Assembly (NCBI RefSeq): GCF_017654505.1
Contig: NC_054543.1
Location: 22,912,002 to 22,976,001, forward strand
DNA: 64,000 nt
Direction of reading: 5' to 3'
From: Polyodon spathula
Taxonomy: Eukaryota; Chordata; Actinopteri; Acipenseriformes; Polyodontidae
In this document: positions 10,848 to 19,726 of the stretch, piece by piece
Layout of the letters: each line of letters begins with the position of its first letter
How positions within the stretch are numbered: position 1 is the stretch's first letter
Program-made: the position numbers and the translations under genes
The notes under the pieces: generated by a model
Seen by the model: only the letters and a program-made list of their open reading frames with translations
What the model was told of the DNA's origin: nothing
The model's database searches: none

Positions 10848-12212
10848 TAATTAGTTAAATAAAGTCCACCCGTGTGCAATCTAAGTGTCACATGATCTGT
10901 CACATGATCTCAGTATATATACAACTGTTCTGAAAGGCCCCAGAGTCTGCAACACCACTAAGCAAGGGGCACCACCAAGACCAAGAGCTCTCCAAACAGG
11001 TCAGGGACAAAGTTGTGGAGAAGTACAGATCAGGGTTGGGTTATAAAAAAATATCAGAAACTTTGAACATCCCACGGAGCACCATTAAAGCCATTATTAA
11101 AAAATGGAAAGAATATGGCACCACAACAAACCTGGCAAGAGAGGGCCGCCCACCAAAACTCATGGACCAGGCAAGGAGGGCATTAATCAGAGAGGCAACA
11201 AAGAGACCAAAGATAACCCTGAAGGAGCTGCAAAGCTCCACAGTGGAGATTGGAGTATCTGTCCATAGGACCACTTTAAGCCGTACACTCCACAGAGCTG
11301 GGCTTTACGGAAGAGTGGCCAGAAAAAAGCCATTGCTTAAAGAAAAAAATAAGCAAACACGTTTGGTGTTTGCCAAAAGGCATGTGGGAGACTCCCCAAA
11401 CATATGGAAGGTACTCTGGTCAGATGAGACTAAAATTGAGTTTTTTGGCCATCAAGGAAAACGCTATGTCTGGCGCAAACCCAACACCTCTCATCACCCC
11501 GAGAACACCATCCCCACAGTGAAGCATGGTGGTGGCAGCATCATGCTGTGGGGATGTTTTTCATCGGCAGGGACTGGGAAACTGGTCAGAATTGAAGGAA
11601 TGATGGATGGCACTAAATACAGGGAAATTCTTGAGGGAAACCTGTTTCAGTCTTCCAGAGATTTGAGACTAGGACGGAGGTTCACCTTCCAGCAGGACAA
11701 TGACCCTAAGCATACTGCTAAAGCAACACTCGAGTGGTTTAAGGGGAAACATTTAAATGTCTTGGAATGGCCTAGTCAAAGCCCAGACCTCAATCCAACT
11801 GAGAATCTGTGGTATGACTTAAAGATTGCTGTACACCAGCGGAACCCATCCAACTTGAAGGAGCTGGAGCAGTTTTGCCTTGAAGAATGGACAAAAATTC
11901 CAGTGGCTAGATGTGCCAAGCTTATAGATACATACCCCAAGAGACTTGCAGCTGTAATTGCTGCAAAAGGTGGCTCTACAAAGTATTGACTTTGGGGGAG
12001 TAAATACTTATGCACGCTCAAGTTTTCTGTTTTTTTGTCTTATTTCTTGTTTGTTTCACAATAAAAAATATTTTGGATCTTCAAAGTGGTAGGCATGTTG
12101 TGTAAATCAAATGATACAAACCCCCAAAAAATCCATTTAAATTCCAGGTTGTAAGGCAACAAAATAGGAAAAATGCCAAGGGGGGTCAATACTTTCGCAA
12201 GCCACTGTATGT
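10848..12212 (+). mobile_element. Tc1-like transposon inside TIAL1 intron 1
   Basis: A Tc1/mariner element in antisense orientation to TIAL1. The right end reads GGTCAATACTTTCGCAAGCC followed by ACTGTATGT, a typical fish Tc1 terminal repeat. The matching left terminal repeat (which should begin TACAGTGGCTTGCGAAAG) is absent: at 10848 Tc1 leader sequence (TTAGTTAAATAAAGTCCACC) directly abuts the dispersed repeat. A bare TTTTTTTGTCTTATTTC and AATAAAAAA tail lie between the stop codon and the right end. With one terminus missing the copy cannot be excised as a normal unit. Confidence 0.9.
11015..11989 (+). CDS. Tc1-family transposase, uninterrupted frame
   Basis: The enzyme cuts Tc1 element ends and inserts them at TA. 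The 324-residue frame contains a paired-like helix-turn-helix (GLGYKKISETLNIPRSTIKA, then REGRPPKL) and a DD34E catalytic core: D137 in LWSDETKIEFFG, D228 in FQQDNDPKHTAKA, E263 in LNPTENLW, with exactly 34 residues between the last two, plus the conserved Gly-rich HGGGSIMLWGCF. The frame stays open upstream to 10964, where an AAG sits at the position a start Met would be expected in relatives; the first available ATG is 11015, so about 17 residues would be lost. No internal stop or frameshift. Confidence 0.92.
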   Translation: MEKYRSGLGYKKISETLNIPRSTIKAIIKKWKEYGTTTNLAREGRPPKLMDQARRALIREATKRPKITLKELQSSTVEIGVSVHRTTLSRTLHRAGLYGRVARKKPLLKEKNKQTRLVFAKRHVGDSPNIWKVLWSDETKIEFFGHQGKRYVWRKPNTSHHPENTIPTVKHGGGSIMLWGCFSSAGTGKLVRIEGMMDGTKYREILEGNLFQSSRDLRLGRRFTFQQDNDPKHTAKATLEWFKGKHLNVLEWPSQSPDLNPTENLWYDLKIAVHQRNPSNLKELEQFCLEEWTKIPVARCAKLIDTYPKRLAAVIAAKGGSTKY

Positions 12213-13800
12213 ATGATTTATTGTCATATGTGTTGAAGTACTGTCAAAGAAACCACTCAATTTCCAAATCATGTTGACGAATATGTACCAGTCTTGACCA
12301 TAGTTTTGTCAATAGTGATTTTTAAGAGTTGTATAGATCTGGCAGTTTTCAAATCTGCCACATCGCCTCTGTGTCACTTCTGGTGTGTATGGTCATGTCC
12401 CAGAAATGTTTTTTGTCGCCCAATTAAATCGCATCACATCTGGTGTGTGGCAGCCTGGCTATATCAGGGAATCAGTATGTTGCTAGTGTAGTGTAGGATA
12501 TGTCCACTCCACTTATACCAACTATCCTTGTATCCTATATTTTTATACATCTGCCTCAAATGAGTTGTGAAGCATCCCCTGCATTTTATGTAGAAGTTAT
12601 ATAGGTCACATGACAAATGTCCTTTCATCTCATAGGAATTAAACTTAATATTTTGGCTAAACAACCTAAACTACAGATAAAGTATAAAAAGCTAAACACA
12701 GCATGTGCAACATAAAACGTGTCTCCAGTAATGCTTGAAAAAATATTGTACCAGTCCAGACATCGCTGCTGTACAAACAGCAGGTTATATTAGTGGTGGT
12801 TACAGCTATATGCTCATGTGGAGCAACAACAACACACACACACACAATTGCCGCAACATGCCAACAAGGCCTTATATTTTAAAACGAGTCCCTACGGGTT
12901 TTCTATGCTGTATCATTAGCATTTCCCCAAGTTCTGGAAGACACAGTGAATACTGTTACCAGTGGCACTGGAACATTTTTTAAAGTGGGGGTGCTGAAAG
13001 CCATTTAACAAAACTGGAACCCCCTGTATATGATGGTATCCACGTTGCCGCACCCCTAGCACCCCTAGTTCCAGCGCCCGACTGTGACAGTTTCAAACCT
13101 CAAGCCACTGCTTTGTCCCGACAACACGCAGATACACCAACAGTACAGCACAGAACTTGCTATCATACAACAGTTTTAACACTCTCTTCGACTTCTGTGC
13201 TATTGGATCGTTATTAGCACATCTCGTTGGTGGGAACCCATAAAACTAAGAGATGATACACATCATAAAACTGTAAATAGGACAAAATCAAATATTATAT
13301 AGGAACAAAGATACAACCGGGTAAAAAGCAAATGCCATGCATTTAGCAAACTCCCACAGTTAAAACGAACTACAATGAGAACCAAAAATGTTTTTCAAAA
13401 TCTTAAATCTATGTTAATTTTTTCTTTATAAAAAACGCAATTTATTTAAAAGAAAATTGAAATCTGAAGCATTGCAACAAAAATACAACTGCTGAACGGC
13501 GTATGCAACCATGGTGGTGAACAAGACAACACGGACTCTACCATCTCCTCAAATACCATGATCCTGAATACAGCAAAATATTAAACAAACATAAACACAC
13601 ATAACGGTTTTAAATCCTGAATAACCTAAAAGCATGCCATTGTATAACTTGGCCATCTGTGCGTGTGTGAAATATTCCAGATGTTGCCCGAGTCTTACGG
13701 ATGCCTCTTCATCTAGCTGTCTAGGTACGGGGTGGCTTTGTTAATATTAAAGTACAACAAAGTTATTAAAATACAACTGGAATATGTATTTGATACTTAC
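12213..13800. other. TIAL1 intron 1, distal part
   Basis: Non-coding sequence between the Tc1 right end and TIAL1 exon 1. A small (AC)n patch lies at 12832-12846. No gene or mobile-element protein was recognised. Confidence 0.6.
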
Positions 13801-13829
13801 AGGGTCTTGGGGTAGCTGTCGTCATCCAT
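13801..13829 (-). CDS. TIAL1: TIAL1 coding exon 1
   Basis: On the minus strand the ATG at 13829-13827 opens a 29-nt coding exon encoding MDDDSYPKT plus two bases of a Leu codon, followed by a perfect GTAAGTATC donor. TIA1/TIAL1 proteins begin with a short acidic stretch followed by PKTLYVGNLS or PRTLYVGNLS. Joining to the exon at 9588 restores that transition in phase. This start is chosen because it is the only ATG matching the family N-terminus. Confidence 0.88.
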
Positions 13830-14033
13830 GTTCTGGTATACCGGCCTGTTATTACTGTGCAACCCCTGCGTACTTTGGTGCTGTACAAACTGACTCCAGC
13901 GAATTTCTTTCTCTGGTAAAAGGCAGAAAATGGCGGAAACCGGCGAGCCAGGAAACCCAGGCCTGCACATGCGCATTGCCATTCCCCACAAAACTAGGAA
14001 CGGAAACGTATGACAAGTCACCAAATTAAAATG
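13830..14033 (-). promoter_or_regulatory. TIAL1 5' UTR and promoter with YY1-type motif
   Basis: GC- and CpG-richer than its surroundings. The plus strand carries AAAATGGCGG at 13927-13936, a good match to the YY1 site that sits near start sites of housekeeping genes. There is no TATA box. An ETS-like CCGGAAGT at 14170 and ACTACAACTACC-type wording near 14237 suggest the CpG promoter zone extends to about 14250. No opposing gene was recognised on the plus strand. Confidence 0.6.
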
Positions 14034-15186
14034 TTAACGTTTTTAGGTGTAAATAGACAAAAATGTATCAGCTATTTTGTCACGAGTTAGCAATTCTTGG
14101 GTTAACGTTGATATGGACACAGCAAAGTCTCACTTGTTATTTTTTATGCGTGAATGACTGGTGGGTTGCCGGAAGTTGTAGTTTTGGCGTTTCACGTTGT
14201 GACCCGTCATCGATACGACTGAACCAGATACAAACTACAACTACCAACAGGCTTGACCTGCACGTTTGGCACAAGGTGAAAGTTTACCAGTATTATTATG
14301 GGATGTTGTTGAAGATGTTCGGGGTTGTTTGTACTGATTCTTGGTGTTGGTGAAATAAACCAAAAGCAAGAAACATTGTAATGTGTAACGTGTGCTACAT
14401 ATGATCGTGTAGCCCATCAGACGAAGTACTTAACTGGCTAATTAGCATTCGTTGACAGAGTTACACAACTGTCCCAATAAATTGAAAACTACTTGTCAAT
14501 GTAGTTTACTGTATTATTGTGTAATTGCTGAGTATAGCGACATTTTGAAAACTACACTTACATGAAGCTTTTTATCATTTACTGACTGAATATTGTTGAG
14601 TGACTTTCTTTACAAGAAAATGTAATTATAATAGGACCCAATGTGACAAATAAATTATAATTCATATTTTACTATAACAGTCAGCAATGAGCTTGGTATT
14701 TTAAATCTGGCAATGTTTGATGATTTTACCAAGGGCGTGCCCTGTATTCTGGAAATGCGTTAGTGGCCACTGAAATCACAACACATTCTAATACTTGCAA
14801 TAACTTGTGGTAAAAATAGGCAGTCATTATTGTTTGGATAAGAGTTGAAATAAAGGCACCTGCCCAGAACACGTACGCACAGATAGACATGGTGCAGAAA
14901 GTGGTGATTCCGAAAAGACTGAACATGCAGTGATTCAGTCTGGAATAACAGATCTCAAAATGATATCTACTCACTGTCCTTTTACTACATTCGATGTCTA
15001 TATTATCACCCTGCACTAGACCTGGTGTTAGACCTTGATAAGGATGAAAGTGCTGGGTTTTATCATGAATTTAGTCCTGGGTCCGGACTGGCCATTTTGT
15101 TTTATTTTACAGCTGAAAAGAAAAATGAATGGCAGTATTCCTACCATGCGCAAAACTATTACAGTTAATTACCCCTCACATTCACA
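14034..15186. other. Intergenic DNA upstream of TIAL1
   Basis: Non-coding. The minus-strand frame at 14726-15016 has hydrophobic runs but no family resemblance and no splice or promoter support. Nothing else was recognised. Confidence 0.55.
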
Positions 15187-16624
15187 AGAACATAAGAACA
15201 TAAGAACGTTTACAAATGAGAGGAGGCCATTCGGTCCATCTTGCTTATTTGGTTGTTAGTAGCTTATTGATCCCAGAATCTCATCAAGCAGCTTCTTGAA
15301 GGATCCCAGGGTGTCAGCTTCAACAACATTACTGGGGAGTTGATTCCAGACCCTCACGATTCTCTGTGTAAAAATGTGCCTCCTATTTTCTGTTCTGAAT
15401 GCCCCTTTGTCTAATCTCCATTTGTGACCCCTGGTCCTTGTTTCTTTTTTTCAGGTCGAAAAAGTCTCTTAGGTCGACATTGTCAATACCTTTTAAAATT
15501 TTGAATGCTTGAATTGTTTAAGACTGAATAGATTCAGTTATTTTAACCTGTCTGCATATGACATGCCTTTTAAGCCCGGAATAATTCTGGTCGCTCTTCT
15601 TTGCACTCTTTCTAGAACAGCAATATCCTTTTTGCAGCGAGGTGACCAGAACTAAACACAATATTCAAGATGAGGTCTTACTAATGCATTATACAGTTTT
15701 AACATTACTTCCCTTGGTTTAAATTCAACACTTTTCACAATGTATCCGAGCATCTTGTTGGGCTTTTTTATAGCTTCCCCACATTGTCTAGATGAAGACA
15801 CTTCTGAGACAACAAACACTCCTAGGTCTTTTTCATAGATTCCTTCTTTAATTTCAGTATCCCCCATATGATATTTATAATGCACATTTTTATTTCCTGC
15901 GTGCAGTACCTTACACTTTCCTCTATTAAATGCCATGCCATGTGTCTGCCCAGTTCTGAATCTTGTCTAGATCATTTTGAATGACCTTTGCTGCTGCAAC
16001 AGTGTTTGCCACTCCTCCTATTTTTGTATCCTCTGCGAATTTAACAAGTTTGCTTACTATACCAGAATCTAAATCATTAATATAGATTAGGAATAGCAGA
16101 GGACCTAATATTGATCCCTGTGGCACTCCACTGGTTACCTCACTCCATTCTGAGGTTTCTTCTCCAATCTGTACTTTCTGTTTTCTACATGTTAACCATT
16201 CCCGAATCCATGTACATGTGTTTCCTTGAATCCCTACTGCGTCAGTTTGAGAATTAATCTTTTATGCTGGACTTTCTTAAAAGCTTTCTGGAAATCTAAA
16301 TAAACCATGTCATATGCTTTGCAATTATCCATTATCGATGTTGCATCCTCAAAAAAATCAAGCAGGTTAGTTAGATTCCCTTTCCTAAAACCATGTTGAC
16401 TGTCTCCCAGGATACTGTTACCATATAGGTACTTTTCCATTTTGGATCTTATTATAGTTTCCATAAGTTTGCATATAATAGAAGTCAGGCTTAATGGTCT
16501 GTAGTTACCTGGTACCGTTTTGTTTCCCTTTTTGTGGATCGGTATTACATTTGCAATTTTCCAGTGTGTCGGTACAACCCCGGTGTCAAGAGACTGTTGC
16601 ACGATCTTGGTTAGCGGTTTGTAA
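15187..16624 (-). mobile_element. CR1-type LINE, copy B (5'-truncated)
   Basis: A minus-strand CR1 copy. Its 3' end, at lower coordinates, has three ACATAAGA-type 8-bp units (15187-15209). It is 5'-truncated at about 16624 in the RT domain, where sequence assigned to the DIRS element begins. 5' truncation is the usual outcome of target-primed insertion. Confidence 0.92.
15259..16602 (-). pseudogene. CR1 ORF2 reverse transcriptase, fragment
   Basis: Minus-strand pieces cover NYRPLSLTSI, YLDFQKAFKKVQH, PQGSILGPLLFLIYINDLD and a mutated catalytic region (KFAEDTKIGG, where the second Asp of the usual ADD is lost and the first is replaced by Glu), then the C-terminal domain to the usual NQLPSNVVEADTLGSF. 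Several frameshifts (near 16240, 16126, 15936 and 15650) break it. Not functional. Confidence 0.9.
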
Positions 16625-16839
16625 TGTGTGCTTGGTGCTTGTTGACTGTAACCTGCCGCGGCTTCGGCCCTGTTCCCCTGTTGTCCGCTACGCGCTGCTC
16701 AGACGTGAGACCACGAGGTCAGGGTAGGCACCGTGCCTAGCTGCCTCGGTCTTTTTTAATACCGCAGTGCGTAAGACTCTGCCTGTGCTACTTCGGTACC
16801 ACAGTGCCCATTGACGCTGTACCGATAAATAGGCTAGTG

Positions 16840-17395
16840 CATCGATGCGGCACGGTACTCGGTGCGCTCAGTGCGCGTGGTGCCTGACGCTGTACAGTAC
16901 TCATTTACATCTCATTTACATCATATTTACATACGCAATATGTGGTGCAAGCTGTAACCCTTGGTGCGCGGTCCACGCGGTGCATATTAGACTGGTGCTG
17001 CACAGTACACGTGGTGCTCGGTGCAAGCGGTGCCCGGTGCATGTGGTACAGATTAGAACGGTGTTGCTTGGTACACGCGGTGCACACGGTGTTCACAGTG
17101 CAATGCTTCTAACCCGAGATGTTTTTATTACACATTACTTGGTGCACGCGCTGCACGTTGTACTTGGTGCTTTTTACCCAGTGCCACGCTACTCCCGGTG
17201 CCCACAGTTCTCGGTACATGCGGCGCACACAGTGTTACAGCGCAATGGTTTTTAACCCGTGATGTTATTATTGCACGGTACTCTATGCATGTGATGCATG
17301 TCATACTCGGTGCTCTTAACGCCACTCCCTGTGCCCCCAGTGCTGGGTGTAGACGGCACACACGGTGTTACAGCGCAGTGGTTGCTAACCCGGCG
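16840..17395. repeat. Degenerate GGTGC-type tandem region, DIRS leader
   Basis: About 550 bp in which short words such as CGGTGCACGCGGTGC, CGGTACTCGGTGC and CAGTGC recur every 8-20 bp, and two larger units ending TAACCCG(A/T)GATGTT (17100-17130 and 17250-17270) repeat at about 150 bp. It lies directly before Gag and looks like the DIRS leader or terminal repeat. Open frames across it are by-products of the repeat. Confidence 0.7.
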
Positions 17396-17397
17396 CT

Positions 17398-18639
17398 ATG
17401 GCTGGTAGGGCTGGCTTCTATGCCTGCGTGGCCTGTGGGACCAATATCCCATAGGAGGACAGTCACAGCATATGTGCGCGGTGCCTAGGCCCTGATCTTG
17501 CCTCCTCAGCCCTAAATGGCGCCTGCGACACATGCGCGGCTTTTCTGCCCCGCGTGCTTGCGACCCACCTGGAAAGAGTCGCGCGGAAGCATTCTTCGTC
17601 CCCCGCAGCAGGCCCCTCCCACTCATGCCTCCCGATGCCATCACAGAGCCCCTCTGGGGAGAAACCCTGTGCTCAGGCACCCATTTCTACCCACAGCCTC
17701 TCCCTGTCGCCTCTGGCTAGACGTATGAAAAAGTCCCAGCAGGCGTGGGATATTATGGATATCAAAGCCTCGATCGGTCGCATCATGGAGCTTTTAGAGA
17801 GACAGGCCCCACCAGCTTCGGTCGTGGACCCCAGTGTGGCGTCCCCCCAACCCCCTGAGCTGGTCACAATCTCTGTGCCGCCCCCTGACCCCTCCGGGGG
17901 AGTACAGAGCAAGCAGATCGACTGGGCTCTCTGCTTAGATGAGGACGTGCTTTCCATCGCCGCCTCATGGGGTAAGTCCACGTTCCCTCCGGATATGGAG
18001 TTCGAGGTGGAGCCTGAATTCCAGGCTGATACAGCCCCTAGTTCCGAGGCTGCCCCGGTTAATAGCGCGCCACCACTGGCAGGGTCCATGCCCGTGCTTA
18101 TGGAGCGCACGCTGGCGTACCTGCAGGTCCCCTGGACAGCACAAACAGAGCCATGCCGTTCTGTCTTTCCATCACATGACATGGCTCCCCAAGCTCAACC
18201 TTTCCCAGCGTTCCCCAATTGTATGGAGGAGGTGCATTCCTCTTGGAACCACCCTGCTACAGCGCCAGCGCAATTGAGATATAGTTCTTCTCTGGCCTCG
18301 CTGGAAGGGGCGGAGAAGCTGGTCCTGGCTGGGTTTACCCCTATGGACTCCACCATTGCGAACTTGGTTAAGGCGTCGCTGGTGGGAGGTACGCCCAAGG
18401 ACCACATGTGCCCTAACCTGCAGTGCAGGATAACGGAGACACACATCCATAGAGCCAATGTGGCGGGAGCCCAAAATACCCATCTAGCGAACAGGTCCAG
18501 CATGCTCATTGCATACCTGGACGAAGTTTTGTGTGATGCCCCGCTACCAGAGCCGGTGGCCATGAAACTGCAACTTCTGTTGCACACGTTGCTCCAGATC
18601 TGCAGTGTCATACCCTGGGCTGGAGACTGGCGGGCCTAG
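17398..18639 (+). pseudogene. DIRS Gag-like protein
   Basis: The ATG at 17398 opens a frame with three Cys pairs in the first 50 codons (CVAC, CARC, CDTC), a zinc-binding pattern usual at the start of DIRS Gag. A TAG interrupts it at 17452-17454, after which it stays open for about 395 codons. The middle is acidic and Pro-rich; the C-terminal part (FTPMDSTIANLVKAS, then LQCRITETHIHRA) matches fish DIRS Gag. A frameshift near 18600 moves the end to another frame (next entry). Gag packages element RNA. Confidence 0.8.
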
Positions 18640-18862
18640 TAGTCACGCGCAGACAGCTGTAGCTGTCGCAGGTGCCTGATGCTGATAAGGCCGCGCTTTT
18701 GGATGCGCCCATATCTCCAGGCCACACCTTCGGTCCAGCAGTGGAGGAGATCCTACAGCAGAGCCTTCGGGAGGCATCGAGGCCGGTAACCGACAGGGCC
18801 CCTGAAGGCTGGCGGCCTCAACACTGCACAACAGCTGCATTACTGGCGCGCTTGCACCTCTG
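18605..18862 (+). pseudogene. DIRS Gag C-terminal segment, shifted frame
   Basis: Continues Gag after the frameshift: LAGLVVTRRQL, then one stop, then VPDADKAALLDAPISPGHTFGPAVEEILQQ, a phrase highly characteristic of fish DIRS Gag. It ends at a stop near 18860, just before sequence expected to lead into the RT. Confidence 0.75.
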
Positions 18863-18935
18863 ACGTGTGGGTGCTCGCGATCGTACAATATGGTTATGTT
18901 CCTAACTAGCTCGCAGGATGGATACGCCGTTTACC

Positions 18936-19242
18936 TGCCAAAAAACACACAAAATAGAAACTCACACAAGTTTCACAATACCTTAATATGACTGCTCACT
19001 CACACAGTCTGGCTCTTCTCAGCAGCCCTGAGCAGACTGGCTGCCTCTCTTAAATACCCTGCACCAGGCTCTAATTTACAATTACCACCAGGTGCAGGGA
19101 ATAACTAAACAACAAAACAATCACTCAATTAAACAATCAAATAATTAAACAATTTAAAACCCTTAGCCCATTCACCCAAATGTGCATTCTCACAAGGTTT
19201 TTTAAGCAGGGAGGATTTTAACCCCCTCCCTGCTATCTCACA
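18936..19242 (-). mobile_element. LTR-like insert (possible solo LTR)
   Basis: A 307-bp AT-richer block unlike DIRS on either side. Read on the minus strand it begins TGTGAGATAGC and ends TTTTTTGGCA, giving TG...CA ends, and contains GGGTATTTAAGAGAGGC, a TATA-like promoter, followed by GCTGCTGAGAAGAGCC. These fit a small LTR. No matching target duplication is visible (flanks TTACC and GTGCT), so it may have entered with a deletion or through recombination. Confidence 0.5.
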
Positions 19243-19653
19243 GTGCTCCAGACCGAAGTGGCAGCCTTGCTGGACAAGCACACCATTCGTCTCGTAGATC
19301 CCACCTCTCTCGGAGAGGGCTTCTACTCGAGGTACTTTCTGGTACCGAAGCGGGACGGTGGCTTTCACCCCATCCTGGACTTGCGGTTTCTAAACTGGTT
19401 TCTAAAGCAGAAGGGGTTCCACATGCTGACTCGTCGTCACATACTCCAGTCTGTTCGGCCGGGCGACTGGTTCACCATGATGGACTTAGGGGACGCATAT
19501 TTTCACGTTCCCATTCGTCCACAGCACAGGAATTATCTCCGCTTCGGACATCGAGCTGGGTTTATTACGCGTGCGCCCAATGCAGTCATGGCTCAATGCG
19601 TTCAGGTTGCATCCCAAACGCGACAGACACCGTCGGCTGACGGTGCGTCTCAT
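19243..19653 (+). pseudogene. DIRS reverse transcriptase, 5' part
   Basis: Encodes the first RT motifs of a DIRS element: LDKHTIRLVDP, GFYSRYFLVPKRDGGFHPIL, LDLRFLNWFLKQKGF, and the first catalytic Asp motif MMDLGDAYFHVPI near 19480. After about 19570 the sequence jumps to a segment normally found after the RT (HPKRDRHRRLTV in another frame), so the YLDD catalytic box is deleted. CR1 copy C then interrupts it. The RT cannot work. Confidence 0.85.
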
Positions 19654-19726
19654 AAGAACATAAGAACATAAGAAAGTTTACAAACGAGAGGAGGCCATTC
19701 GGCCCATCTTGCTCGTTTGGTTGTTA

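Noticed and set aside
11015..11989. Calling the Tc1 element active
   Set aside because: The transposase frame is intact, but the left terminal repeat is missing and the start appears altered, so autonomous mobility is not supported.
14726..15016. Minus-strand frame with two hydrophobic stretches, a possible membrane protein exon
   Set aside because: No family resemblance, splice signals or promoter; composition fits AT-rich intergenic DNA.
16845..17255. Open frames in the GGTGC-rich region, His/Cys-rich and superficially zinc-binding
   Set aside because: Produced by the tandem GTGC words; no frame is favoured and both strands are equally open.
18172..18611. Minus-strand frames opposite DIRS Gag
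   Set aside because: Shadow frames of the GC-rich Gag coding strand without independent motifs.
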